Source: JBEGHD01 sp049334165 (lineage in GTDB: Bacteria > Bacteroidota > Bacteroidia > Flavobacteriales_D > Sanyastnellaceae). From it: a DNA stretch of 64,000 nt. Numbering within the stretch: position 1 is the first letter of the stretch; each line of letters starts with the position of its first letter. The stretch is from NCBI GenBank assembly GCA_049334165.1, contig JBEGHD010000007.1; one strand, written 5' to 3'. Positions 53,458 to 61,956 of this stretch are shown piece by piece. Under the pieces are notes generated by a model. That model ran no database searches, was not told the origin of the DNA, and worked only from the letters and a program-made list of their open reading frames with translations. The translations under genes were made by a program, and so were the position numbers.

Positions 53458-54531
53458 TTAACTTTTATAGAAGTTCTTTCTAAGATGGAAAAGTAATTCA
53501 TTGATTTGAATTTGGTCAGGTTCTTCCGGTAGAGATGACAATTCAAAAGCTCTTTCCATTTCTAATTTCCTCTCTTCGGCCATGTCTAGTAACTCTTCAT
53601 ATTCAAAACTTCCCGATTTTATACTTAGCAAAAAATCTCGGTTTGGGCGTCTCACGTTTATTTCACCAGTAATGGCAATTTCCGTAGCCATTTCCAACAG
53701 ACGAAAAACGTGCATCATGTTTTTGGAATCATAATTCTTGCCATGACTCTTAGTAGTTTCGAAACGGGCATCATTTCGTTCTTTTACCCATTGCCAATAT
53801 TCGCGGTACTTTTTGCAGTAACTGGAATAACCATCTTTGTTGAAGTAAAGTAAACATTCTTGATTTGCAGATTTCGAAATGGAGCTTAAGCTTACTTCAT
53901 TAGATTTCTCAGATGAAATTATGCCCTTATAGTTTTCCTTTGGATCGTGGTAGAGTCCAAAGATATTTTTCATGTTTGGAATATTTACTAATCCACAATC
54001 ACTCTGGTCCCAATTCTTCATTTCCAGGAAACTGCTAAGTGGAAGGGATCCATTCAAATAGTCAACATAACAGAACTCCAAAATAGATTTTCGTTCCTTG
54101 TCGACAGGGTTTACAATTTTTTTGTTCAGCCCACGTGCCTTTTTAATCTGAGACAAGGCGAATTTCCCGAACGTATCCTTGCAAAGTTTAGATAGAAATG
54201 TCTTGGGATTGAGACTCGTCAGAAGAGGGTGTTTTAATAGAATTGAATCTTTTGGAGTGTTCAGCAGTTCCAATATATTAGGATTATTGACTGCCAGGAG
54301 CTCAAAAAATCTGCCCAGTTCATAGTACGTGATATCGTTAGTGGAATTGCTGACCTGGCGGATGCTATTCAATCCATAAAACTCTTTCTCTGGCAGTATG
54401 AAAACTCCTTTGATATCGGTGTCAGATTGAGGTGTGTCCAAACCGTATGCTCTACTTCCGCTTATACACTGCAATACAATCAGGTCCTTCTTCTTCAGAT
54501 CATCGATAGTCATCTTTATTTTTTTAGCCAT
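53458..54531 (-). CDS. minimal nucleotidyltransferase of the RlaP/YcgL-like group (upstream gene overlaps)
   Basis: A 357-residue protein. The pol-beta-type motif is CISGSRAYGLDTPQSDTDIKG (Gly25-Ser26 and Asp37-x-Asp39), so metal-dependent nucleotidyl transfer is likely. The C-terminal half is helical with charged segments (GEINVRRPNRDFL, MERAFELSSL) that may bind nucleic acid or tRNA. RlaP proteins occur near RNA-repair genes in other bacteria, but none is seen here. It overlaps the upstream nucleotidyltransferase gene by 16 bases; the internal ATG at 54513 would avoid this. Confidence 0.75.
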   Translation of the reverse strand: MAKKIKMTIDDLKKKDLIVLQCISGSRAYGLDTPQSDTDIKGVFILPEKEFYGLNSIRQVSNSTNDITYYELGRFFELLAVNNPNILELLNTPKDSILLKHPLLTSLNPKTFLSKLCKDTFGKFALSQIKKARGLNKKIVNPVDKERKSILEFCYVDYLNGSLPLSSFLEMKNWDQSDCGLVNIPNMKNIFGLYHDPKENYKGIISSEKSNEVSLSSISKSANQECLLYFNKDGYSSYCKKYREYWQWVKERNDARFETTKSHGKNYDSKNMMHVFRLLEMATEIAITGEINVRRPNRDFLLSIKSGSFEYEELLDMAEERKLEMERAFELSSLPEEPDQIQINELLFHLRKNFYKS

Positions 54532-55277
54532 TTTCTGAAAAAGTGGTCCAGGTCTTTCATGTCCCCTTGGGATGCAGAAAGATCTTTTCTTTTCTGATCT
54601 GCTCGATCAATAGTTTCTTTCATCAGGGTTAGAATGTCCTTCTCACCAGAGTGGAAGTAGCTTTCGTTCCTTGTGGACTTAAGCTGTATGAGATCTTCGA
54701 TCTTTTTTTTGAGGTTTGATTCTAACTGAATACCATCGAGAATTTTCTGAAATTCTATCGGTGGAATTTCGGATTTCTCCAAAATCCATTGGCATGCCAA
54801 CGCAGTTCTCAAACCATAAAAGAATGTTTTGAGTTTATAGGTGTCATTTTCAGCCACAGCCTCATAGCTCTTTTTTGCAATGTTCAAGTAGTGGTGAAGA
54901 GTCGCAATTGGAGAATAGAATTCATCAGCAAGCGAGTTTACCTCTTTCGAAAACTGTTTATCATACTTATAAAGTATCGGAGACTGAATTCTTTCCAGAA
55001 ATGGTGGGTTGGATTTCCAGAGAAGTCGAAGTGATTTTCGAAGATCCCACCCTGATATGTCCAGGTTGTTGTCATCGAGCATCATTTCAATTGTGTCCTT
55101 TCTCTCGTTCAAAGATAAGTACCACTCAGGTTCATGGACATAAACCATTCTGATGTCGTAGTCGCTGTCGGGTGACGGAAAGCCCCATGCCCTGGAACCT
55201 GTCTCGCAAGCGAGAAGGATTTTTATGTTCCTATCAGATTCTATTTGATTGAGGCATTCTATTATTCTTTCTTTCAC
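54516..55277 (-). CDS. nucleotidyltransferase of the RlaP/YcgL-like group, second copy
   Basis: A 253-residue protein. Its motif LACETGSRAWGFPSPDSDYD (Gly27-Ser28, Asp39, Asp41) has the same layout as its neighbour, but the rest differs and the C-terminus is a long helical domain (residues 140-250). It lies directly upstream of the 357-residue partner, probably in one operon. A TACCTTGC-like box lies about 30 bases upstream. Together they form a tandem of unequal nucleotidyltransferases; substrate and purpose are unknown. Confidence 0.75.
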   Translation of the reverse strand: MKERIIECLNQIESDRNIKILLACETGSRAWGFPSPDSDYDIRMVYVHEPEWYLSLNERKDTIEMMLDDNNLDISGWDLRKSLRLLWKSNPPFLERIQSPILYKYDKQFSKEVNSLADEFYSPIATLHHYLNIAKKSYEAVAENDTYKLKTFFYGLRTALACQWILEKSEIPPIEFQKILDGIQLESNLKKKIEDLIQLKSTRNESYFHSGEKDILTLMKETIDRADQKRKDLSASQGDMKDLDHFFRKWLKK

Positions 55278-55420
55278 AGTGCTATGTCTCTTTAGGTGTT
55301 TTGTGCAAGGTATTATTTATCTCCTGTCAAGGTTCCAAGCACAATGGAATAGATTTTTAATCACTTCTCCAGCAATTGCTCGCGCAGAGGCTTCGCGTTT
55401 AACTCACATTTCATCAGGTG

Positions 55421-55825
55421 TCACTCCTTATAAACCACTACAGAGCCTGAAGCCATGTCGTGAATAGCTCTTGCTTTCTTATTTCCCGACACGGTTAAGA
55501 GTGAAACAATTCCTAAAAGTGTTTTGACGAGAAATCGAATCAGGGCAAGAGGGAAGATGATGTTTTTGTTTTGATTGTTGAGTCGCTTGACACGGATTTT
55601 CATGGTCATGTGGCCGATCGTGCCTCCAAAGAGCGAAGTGAAGATCGGATCATACAAGAAGAAAATGAAGACTAATGCGTAGATTCTTGGTTTAACAGTC
55701 TCAATTTCAAAAGCCTCAAATAAAAGAGTAGTTGCGATTATCATAAGAACTACCATAAAGCTATCAGTGAATACAGCTTTCACTCTGTCAGATACCCCGG
55801 GGTAGAATGTTTCAGTGCTTTCCAT
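55421..55825 (-). CDS. RDD-family membrane protein
   Basis: About 134 residues from ATG at 55825 (MESTETFYPG). That start is chosen because an earlier in-frame start at 55912 would overlap the upstream gene by about 70 bases. It has two or three membrane helices, the RDD signature near the start (SDRVKAVFTDSFMVV), GGTIGHMTMKIRVKR in the middle and a DMASGSVVVYKE end. RDD proteins are small and of varied roles, some transport-related. Confidence 0.75.
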   Translation of the reverse strand: MESTETFYPGVSDRVKAVFTDSFMVVLMIIATTLLFEAFEIETVKPRIYALVFIFFLYDPIFTSLFGGTIGHMTMKIRVKRLNNQNKNIIFPLALIRFLVKTLLGIVSLLTVSGNKKARAIHDMASGSVVVYKE

Positions 55826-55841
55826 ATGGTTTAGTGTAAAA

Positions 55842-56192
55842 TCATTTAGTTTCGATTTTCCTGAAAATCCAGGTTTGAGTGCTCCAGTATTCACCACCTG
55901 CACTTTGTTCACTTAACAGTTCATACCCGTCAGAAAAGAACGGGTCTAATGTTTCATGGATTTTTTTGGTGTTTGAATGGAAGTTCTTGATGGCTTCTCT
56001 ATCCAGTTCCACAACTTCATTCTCACCATTAGGAAAGGAGATAACGATTTCTGAATCAATTCTCTGAAAAGTACCTGCACTCACTGCTCTCCATGTTTCC
56101 ACAACCCTCACCATCACTGTATTGTTAGAAACCTGACTAAAGCATATCAGAGCCAGAAAGCTAAAGGCAATAGTGGTAATTATTTTTTTCAT
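55842..56192 (-). CDS. small exported protein of unknown function
   Basis: A 116-residue protein with a signal peptide (MKKIITTIAFSFLALICFSQ). The mature part has strands (VMVRVVETWRAV, EIVISFPNGENEVVEL) and ends in STQTWIFRKIE. I do not recognise a family. It lies between an RDD gene (16-base gap) and a membrane-protein gene, in the same direction, and may share their transcript. Confidence 0.6.
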   Translation of the reverse strand: MKKIITTIAFSFLALICFSQVSNNTVMVRVVETWRAVSAGTFQRIDSEIVISFPNGENEVVELDREAIKNFHSNTKKIHETLDPFFSDGYELLSEQSAGGEYWSTQTWIFRKIETK

Positions 56193-56207
56193 TGGGCTTA
56201 TTTTTGG

Positions 56208-56729
56208 TTATTGAATTTCCGCTAATTTCTCTTTCATCTGATTGCGAAAAACAAAGTACATGAAGAAATACAAAGGAAGTCCAAGGAGTAAATATACGAT
56301 TGCGCCTTCTGAGCCATAGTTTTGTCCCAGCTCCTTGTAAAAATCACTTTGGTTGATAAATGCTCGAATCAGGAAAATGACAAAAGCAATAAAAAGAGCC
56401 ACTGTAGCCAATGTTACAATCAAGTAACTACCCAATGTCCCTGTTGTTGCAATTGGCGGAAGAACAAGGAATAAGAAAAAGAGCAGGTAGCAGACAAATG
56501 CTTTTTTTGAGTTTTGTTTGAAAGATTCGAAGTGAAACTCAGCATCATCGTATGTTCGATTTTCAAGCTTTCCTGTAATTTCAAGTTCTGACTGTGGAAT
56601 ACCGCGCTCTTCCAATAGTTTGAGAGCTGCCATTCGTAAATCTTCATCGTATCCATATTGACGGTAGTTTCTCACAACATCGACAAGTCTGGAATTGTCT
56701 AATCTCTGGAGCTTCTCAATTTGAGTCAT
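56208..56729 (-). CDS. membrane protein of unknown function
   Basis: A 173-residue protein. The N-terminal 75 residues are cytoplasmic and helical (RNYRQYGYDEDLRMAALKLLEERGI), followed by three membrane helices at about 77-95, 101-125 and 145-165. The N-terminal part resembles small helical repeats found at the start of other Bacteroidota membrane proteins. No function is known. Confidence 0.62.
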   Translation of the reverse strand: MTQIEKLQRLDNSRLVDVVRNYRQYGYDEDLRMAALKLLEERGIPQSELEITGKLENRTYDDAEFHFESFKQNSKKAFVCYLLFFLFLVLPPIATTGTLGSYLIVTLATVALFIAFVIFLIRAFINQSDFYKELGQNYGSEGAIVYLLLGLPLYFFMYFVFRNQMKEKLAEIQ

Positions 56730-56793
56730 GAAAGAGAGTGGTAGTTAAGGGTTTGAGTATAAAGATAAGAGTTTACTCAAATAATGCTGTGTT

Positions 56794-57252
56794 TTAAGCT
56801 TCTTGCCACTTCTTTCTTATGGATTTCATTTTGATGAAGTAAGGGATAAGGGCGACTAACTCGAGTCTTATATTAAAACTTAAACCATTGTTCAGTAAAA
56901 ATGGATAAACCAGCATCATAAATCCACAGAATAAAATTCCGACAGCGCCATCAATCAGAGCCAGGTTCACAGCCCAGTCTTTTTTTGTAATCAGTCCCAA
57001 TGCTACAAAAGCTTTGAAGCTCATCAAGGCCATGATCATCAATCCATCTAAAGAGAAGGGTGATATTGTTTCAAGTCCATAAATGGAGAGGCTAAAAGAA
57101 TAACCGAGAATGCCGAAAACTACTGCTACCGGCACAAATGCACCAAGTACGAGAAAAATCCAACTGAAAACTTTAATCCAAATAGGAAGTAATTCTTTTC
57201 TGTTAGCGGTTTCATTTGCCGATTGCTGCTGATCTAAAATTTGTTCTTCCAC
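56794..57252 (-). CDS. membrane protein of unknown function
   Basis: About 152 residues if translation begins at GTG (57252); the open frame extends upstream to a TTG at 57315, which is less likely. There are four hydrophobic segments (FSWIFLVLGAFVPVAVVFGI; LMIMALMSFKAFVALGL; ALIDGAVGILFCGFMML; LVALIPYFI). No known family is apparent. It is separated by 64 bases from the preceding membrane-protein gene and forms part of the leftward run. Confidence 0.55.
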   Translation of the reverse strand: MEEQILDQQQSANETANRKELLPIWIKVFSWIFLVLGAFVPVAVVFGILGYSFSLSIYGLETISPFSLDGLMIMALMSFKAFVALGLITKKDWAVNLALIDGAVGILFCGFMMLVYPFLLNNGLSFNIRLELVALIPYFIKMKSIRKKWQEA

Positions 57253-57323
57253 GATGATAGTGAGGTTAAGTTTCCGACAAAGAAAATGAAAATTTAAAGG
57301 ACCAGATGTAGACAAAAAGAAAC

Positions 57324-57349
57324 GCCCCTCCGACTCTCACCAAAAGGGC
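57324..57349 (-). terminator. leftward intrinsic terminator
   Basis: GCCCTTTTGG and TCGGAGGGGC form a stem with several G-U pairs, followed on the minus strand by a T-rich run. It lies 27 bases after the Asp-box protein gene. Confidence 0.55.
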
Positions 57350-57375
57350 TCTAAAAAGAAGTGGGCTACGACTTT

Positions 57376-58626
57376 CTATTTCTGAACGATCACTTTCTGA
57401 GTCGAAAGTCTTTCTCCGGCTTTTACACGAAGAATGTAGGTTCCGTTTGGGAGTTCAGATAGCTCGATAGTTTCAGATTCATTTTTCACTCGGCCACTAG
57501 AGATGGTTCTTCCAGTAAGGTCAATTAACTCGTATTTTCCTTTTTCTGTAGATTCGAATTCAATCGTGAGTGTGATGCTTGCCGGATTCGGATAAACAGT
57601 TAATTGTAGTTCTTCAAACTGGATTTCATTGACATTGATTCCGAAATCGGCATTTGTTACTACAAGTCCGCTGTCACCTACTGCAAAAACAGTGCTGTCG
57701 CCATAGCTGTCGATTGCATTTAAAGATTGGTCTGTGTACTCAAACCACCAGCCCTCACCAGAGTTATCGAAGATCATTCCCTGATTTCCAAAATCCGTTT
57801 TTCCTACTGCGATTAAATAACCATTCGAGGTTTCGTGGACGTCATTATAATCAGGATAGGCAAATGTTGCCATTTGAGATACCGTTCCCCAGGTGAGTCC
57901 ACCATCGTGGGTTACGAGCAGTCCAAACCCAGAGCTTTGATCATCAATGTATCCGGCATATGCTAATGTATCGTTTACCACTTCGATGGAGGTGAGCTGA
58001 TTAGTGGTAATTGATGGGATAGTGTCCCAGTTTTGGCCGCCATCACTAGTTCTCAAAAATCGGCTTGGACTAACGGCAAGGCCGAAGTTCTGATCAAAAA
58101 AATCGATGTCGATGACCAAATCCTCCGCAAGCCAAGAAGGAGTGCTTATGTTGGCAACAGTGAACTCACCACCGTTGTACACCTCGATGTGCTCTCCCTG
58201 GAAGCAACCTGATCCACCGACAATGCCGTTGTTTTCATTCCAGAAAAATAGACCTTGACTGAAACACATGTTACCGGCAAAAGTTTGTTGACTCCAGGTG
58301 AGTCCGCCATCTTCTGTTTTGTAGAAGCCATTATTAGGTCCTGTAATCATGAAGCCTACCTGCTCATCAATAAATTGGAGGTTGGTGATGCTCGATGAAG
58401 AAATTGACAAGTCAACACCGCTGAAGTTTATCTCAGACCAGGTTTGACCGCCATCTGTGGTTTTGAGAAGTAGGCTGTCATTGCCACCGATATAGCCCAC
58501 GGAAGAGCTGCCAAATGAAATCGTGTTCAGTTGTTTGGTCGTGTTGGTTGGAATTTCTATCCAAGGATCTTGTGCAATTGAATAGATTGAGATGATTAGC
58601 GATAATGTGGTGATAAGCAATTTCAT
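57376..58626 (-). CDS. T9SS-exported Asp-box (YCF48/sialidase-like) repeat protein
   Basis: A 416-residue protein with a signal peptide (1-18, IYSIAQ). At least four Asp-box-type turns are visible (TTDGGQTWSEI, TEDGGLTWSQQ, TSDGGQNWDTI, THDGGLTWGTV), the mark of beta-propellers such as sialidases or YCF48 proteins. No sialidase catalytic set is evident. The last 80 residues are a type A T9SS sorting domain (VYPNPASITLTIEF, LIDLTGRTISSG, GTYILRVKAG). A TACATTTG promoter box lies close upstream, and the decayed AraC copy lies just beyond it. Confidence 0.85.
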   Translation of the reverse strand: MKLLITTLSLIISIYSIAQDPWIEIPTNTTKQLNTISFGSSSVGYIGGNDSLLLKTTDGGQTWSEINFSGVDLSISSSSITNLQFIDEQVGFMITGPNNGFYKTEDGGLTWSQQTFAGNMCFSQGLFFWNENNGIVGGSGCFQGEHIEVYNGGEFTVANISTPSWLAEDLVIDIDFFDQNFGLAVSPSRFLRTSDGGQNWDTIPSITTNQLTSIEVVNDTLAYAGYIDDQSSGFGLLVTHDGGLTWGTVSQMATFAYPDYNDVHETSNGYLIAVGKTDFGNQGMIFDNSGEGWWFEYTDQSLNAIDSYGDSTVFAVGDSGLVVTNADFGINVNEIQFEELQLTVYPNPASITLTIEFESTEKGKYELIDLTGRTISSGRVKNESETIELSELPNGTYILRVKAGERLSTQKVIVQK

Positions 58627-58642
58627 AACTAATGTTTTGATT

Positions 58643-58650
58643 CAAATGTA
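58643..58650 (-). promoter_or_regulatory. Bacteroidota -7 promoter box TACATTTG
   Basis: Exact TAnnTTTG match 17 bases before the Asp-box protein gene. Confidence 0.6.
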
Positions 58651-58670
58651 GCTTGAATCAGCTTCACGCA

Positions 58671-58860
58671 AAATGTACAATTGCGATCTATACTAGTACT
58701 TTTAGGAGTTCTAATCGTCCGCTACCAATTTGGTTTCTTTCCACGAATCTTGCACGCCCGAAATGCACAACAAGTTGAAATGATTTTTGAGAAATTTGTA
58801 AACCGAATTCAACTCCTGTACATCGAACCACAGGTGGCTTTATAAAAAAAATCCGAAGCT
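58671..58860 (-). pseudogene. degenerate, internally deleted AraC-type regulator fragment
   Basis: Three blocks match the intact regulator at 60418-61308 in order. Bases 58671-58692 match the region just past and at its stop (AATGTACAATTGCGATCTAT against AATGTACAATTACGATCTAT). Bases 58759-58794 match 60779-60814 with 3 differences. Bases 58793-58840 match 60898-60945 with about 10 differences. The segments between are missing, so the copy cannot encode a working protein. Confidence 0.7.
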
Positions 58861-58954
58861 TTTTTGTCGATTTTAATTCCCTTCCACTAGAATTATTCGT
58901 GCGGTTCTTGAATAAGTAGAAAGGTATTAATAATCAATGTCTTCTAGTACTTTT

Positions 58955-60358
58955 TCAGTCCATTATAATTAACTTTTCTGTTGCAATGGTTTTATTGTTT
59001 TGCATTAATTGTATAAAGTAAATTCCACCTGGCAAGTTATCCCGACTCAGTTCAACTTTTCGTCCCGAAAAATGCTTTAACACTCTAGCCTTTCTTCCTT
59101 CAACATCATAGATGTATAATTCTACTTCACCATCATTTATGGAGTTCGAAAATTCAATGTTGGTATGCGTACTAAAAGGATTGGGAAAAATGGTCACTGA
59201 CTCATTTTCGTCTTGAAAATGGCTGTCAACTCCTGTGGTTTCGCTGCAATTTAGATTTACGGCAATCAGCGGTGAGCCAAAATATGCAGAGGGACTAATA
59301 ATATCCATTTGTCCGTCTTCATTAAAATCTTCTATCGCAAGAGAGTTTGGAGTACTCACTGACGGAAAATGTTCATAAGGATCAAAGGTGCCATCGCTAT
59401 TTCCTGTAAGTACTGTGAAACCATTCCCTTCCTCTACTACAATGTCTTCAATTAAATCATTGTCAGCATCCGTAAGATATATATAAAATGGCCTGCTGTG
59501 TGTTGAATAAAAAACCGGGTCACCGAAAGTTCCATTTCCATTACCGAAATAGATTTCTACTCTTTTGATTGAATTGCCGCTATTGGCTACCATTAAATCT
59601 GCATGACCATCACCATCAATATCCATGGAAGTAATGCCTGCGATGAAGTTATCAGGATATGTGATTGATAAGATAGAAGACGATGGGGCGAAGGTTCCGT
59701 CTCCGTTACCTTTCAAAAACGATAATTCGGAATTGGTAAGGGTTAAGTGCGTTGTGGAAACAATGTCCAGTACTGAATCATTATCAAAATCGGCAATGGC
59801 TACATCATTAGCTGCCAATCCTGATAAATAACCTGTTGCGGGCGCAAAAGAACCATCTCCTGATCCCAGTAAAACAAAAATTCCATCTCCACATGCTTCT
59901 ACAATATCAGGAATATTGTCGTTGTTAATGTCTTTACAGTATACCCTGGACGGGCTACCTCCAGCTTCATAGGAGTCGGCTGGTTGAAACGTGCCATCTC
60001 CATTTCCTAATAGCACAAAGGCGGTTGTGTTGTTTGCGGTAACAATATCCAGTTGACCATCTCCATCCAGGTCTGCAGAGGCTATACAGAATAATATGCC
60101 TGACAAACTTATCGTATCGGCACTACCTAATGATCCGTCTCCGTAGCCCGGAATAAAGGAAATATTGGCTGCTTCACTGTTGGCAGTAACAATATCCACA
60201 TGGTCATCAGAATTAAAATCCCCATATGTTACATCATATATGGCACCCGATGAACCATTATGATAAATAGCCCCCTCATTTGGATTGTAGAAACATAGGG
60301 ATTGAGCCGAGAGGCCAAATGAAATTAAAAGAGTCAAAATGGTAAGCAGAAGTTTCAT
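58955..60358 (-). CDS. T9SS-exported FG-GAP/VCBS repeat protein
   Basis: A 467-residue protein with a signal peptide (1-19, GLSAQ). Seven FG-GAP-type repeats are visible, each with an Asp-rich calcium loop: FNSDDHVDIVTAN, LDGDGQLDIVTAN, INNDNIPDIVEA, FDNDSVLDIVS, IDGDGHADLMVAN, ADNDLIEDIVVE and FNEDGQMDIIS. These form an integrin-like beta-propeller. The last 80 residues are a T9SS type A sorting domain (IFPNPFSTHTNIEF, IYDVEGRKARVL, GGIYFIQLMQ). It is probably a surface or released binding protein. A TACCTTTG box lies upstream. Confidence 0.87.
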   Translation of the reverse strand: MKLLLTILTLLISFGLSAQSLCFYNPNEGAIYHNGSSGAIYDVTYGDFNSDDHVDIVTANSEAANISFIPGYGDGSLGSADTISLSGILFCIASADLDGDGQLDIVTANNTTAFVLLGNGDGTFQPADSYEAGGSPSRVYCKDINNDNIPDIVEACGDGIFVLLGSGDGSFAPATGYLSGLAANDVAIADFDNDSVLDIVSTTHLTLTNSELSFLKGNGDGTFAPSSSILSITYPDNFIAGITSMDIDGDGHADLMVANSGNSIKRVEIYFGNGNGTFGDPVFYSTHSRPFYIYLTDADNDLIEDIVVEEGNGFTVLTGNSDGTFDPYEHFPSVSTPNSLAIEDFNEDGQMDIISPSAYFGSPLIAVNLNCSETTGVDSHFQDENESVTIFPNPFSTHTNIEFSNSINDGEVELYIYDVEGRKARVLKHFSGRKVELSRDNLPGGIYFIQLMQNNKTIATEKLIIMD

Positions 60359-60372
60359 AGTCCTTTTTTACG

Positions 60373-60380
60373 CAAAGGTA
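60373..60380 (-). promoter_or_regulatory. Bacteroidota -7 promoter box TACCTTTG
   Basis: Exact TAnnTTTG match about 15 bases before the FG-GAP gene and just after the AraC regulator stop. Confidence 0.6.
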
Positions 60381-60417
60381 GGCTGATACTTTCAGCAAGA
60401 AAATGTACAATTACGAT

Positions 60418-61308
60418 CTATCCTTGTATATTTTGGTATTCTGATGGGCTGCTTCCCGTTTGGCTTTTGAAAAATTTGCTAAAGTGAGAAGGGTCCTCAA
60501 AATTAAGTTCATAGGCTACCTCTTTTGCTGACAATTCTGAATTTAAAAGTCGCTTAGCTTCCAGCGTGATTTGCTTATAGATGAGGTTACTGCAAGTAAG
60601 GCCCGTTCTGGAACTTACAATATCATTGAGCTTCTTTTCAGAAATGTTCAGCGCAGATGCGTATTCGTTTACTTTTTTTATGACCTTGAAATTACTTCTT
60701 AAAAGTCTCCGGAATTCGCGGTAAGTTTCATTTGGGAGAGAGCTTTTCGGCTTCTTTTCATGAATTTTTCTCAAACACGAAATGCACAGCAGGTTCAAAT
60801 GATTTTTGAGAAACTCTTCGCGCAGGTTGTTATCTGAGTTATAATCTTGCCAAAGCGTGTTGGCTGTGCGAATTATATCTGCAGCAGAATCGCCTTGAAA
60901 TTTGTAAATCGGATGCAACTCATTCACATCAAAACAAAGGTGGTCGTACAAAAAGTCGGAAGCTGCGGTGTTGCGTTCAATAGCTGAGAAATCAAATAAT
61001 ATAACAAAGCCATTGGTGTCGAGCTCGCGTTTTACCTGGTGCACCTGTCCAGGAGCCACAATGTGCAGGCTAGCTGAATCAATAGGAAAAGATTGAAAGT
61101 CGATATCGTGAGTACCTTTACCTTTATCAAAAATGAAAATTTCAAAGTAATTGTGTCGATGTGGTTCTGTCGTATCGTAATGCGTCAGTGCATCGAGCTT
61201 TACCACCCTGATTGACTGAATGTCTTTCGAAACAAAATCGTGGATAGGGATCATCTGATTGAGGTGTTGTGTACTTTCATTGACTCCATCGAATCCAATT
61301 TGGTTCAC
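60418..61308 (-). CDS. AraC-family transcriptional regulator
   Basis: A 296-residue protein. The N-terminal cupin-like sensing domain (about 40-150) has PHRHNYFEIFIFDKGKG and LHIVAPGQVHQVKREL. The C-terminal AraC helix-turn-helix pair (about 200-296) has ALNISEKKLNDIVSSRTGL and VAYELNFEDPSHFSKFFKSQTGSSPSEY. The start is GTG at 61308; an internal ATG at 61254 (MIPIHDFV) is possible. It lies immediately upstream of the FG-GAP T9SS gene and may control it. A decayed partial copy stands before the next T9SS gene. Confidence 0.86.
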   Translation of the reverse strand: MNQIGFDGVNESTQHLNQMIPIHDFVSKDIQSIRVVKLDALTHYDTTEPHRHNYFEIFIFDKGKGTHDIDFQSFPIDSASLHIVAPGQVHQVKRELDTNGFVILFDFSAIERNTAASDFLYDHLCFDVNELHPIYKFQGDSAADIIRTANTLWQDYNSDNNLREEFLKNHLNLLCISCLRKIHEKKPKSSLPNETYREFRRLLRSNFKVIKKVNEYASALNISEKKLNDIVSSRTGLTCSNLIYKQITLEAKRLLNSELSAKEVAYELNFEDPSHFSKFFKSQTGSSPSEYQNIQG

Positions 61309-61355
61309 TCCCCATTAGAAATAACGAGAGTAAAATTAACGAAATCTTGGAAGCT

Positions 61356-61393
61356 CAAAAATCCTCAGTGGCCGATAATCGGGCTCTGAGGAT
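61356..61393 (-). terminator. leftward intrinsic terminator after the small membrane protein gene
   Basis: ATCCTCAG pairs with CTGAGGAT, with an inner CCGAT/ATCGG stem, and on the minus strand it is followed by TTTTT. It lies between the membrane protein gene (stop at 61455) and the regulator. Confidence 0.75.
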
Positions 61394-61454
61394 CGATAAA
61401 GCTATAGGCTCCAAGGACCTAGTTGAACTGACGTGAATTCAATTTCAATAGTTA

Positions 61455-61835
61455 CTAATAGTCTGTCCTAAGTGGATTCTCCTTCCGATCGATCAACTTC
61501 ACATATTTATAAATCATTAGCCCCGAAACAGCAATAGTTCCGAGAAAGTAGGAGAGGCCAACGAAAAGCAGGTTCTGCGCATCGGCATTGAATTCCGGGA
61601 ACTCCCGCAACTCAGAGGCCATGGCCATCAGCATGTAGAGACTGGCCAAAATCAAAACGCCAGGGATGATCAAACCGAGAATTCGGAACTTAAAAATGAT
61701 TTGTAATGCCAGGATCAACAGCAATACAATGGCTATAAAATTGAACACAACGGCAGTGGACATCCAGTAAAAAATGACAGCCCCGATCAAAAGGAACTCT
61801 GGAATTTCGAGTAGAAAACTTTTGAAGTTTTTCAT
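61455..61835 (-). CDS. small membrane protein of unknown function
   Basis: A 126-residue protein with four hydrophobic segments (FLLIGAVIFYWMSTAVVF; FIAIVLLLILALQIIF; LGLIIPGVLILASLYML; LLFVGLSYFLGTIAVSGLMI) and a charged C-terminal tail. No family is recognised. It has its own terminator and no clear operon partner. Confidence 0.65.
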   Translation of the reverse strand: MKNFKSFLLEIPEFLLIGAVIFYWMSTAVVFNFIAIVLLLILALQIIFKFRILGLIIPGVLILASLYMLMAMASELREFPEFNADAQNLLFVGLSYFLGTIAVSGLMIYKYVKLIDRKENPLRTDY

Positions 61836-61956
61836 TGTGGTTTTGGTTGAAGGTGGTATGAATCTGTCACCGAAACGCTTTCATCTCGAAGTTAGTTTGT
61901 TGAACCTGAGAAATTTTCAGATGCTTAGCTGTGTGATGTCCTCCAGAAGGTGTCCT

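Larger units (their letters stand above)
58627..58954. other. 328-base gap with a promoter box and a decayed AraC fragment
   Basis: The stretch holds the promoter of the Asp-box gene (58643-58650) and a degenerate copy of the AraC gene end (58671-58860). The remaining 90 bases are A/T-rich and carry no clear signal. Confidence 0.6.

Noticed and set aside
53458..55277. A MNT/HEPN toxin-antitoxin pair or CBASS-type cyclase
   Set aside because: Both proteins carry nucleotidyltransferase motifs, and no HEPN signature, effector or sensor gene stands next to them.
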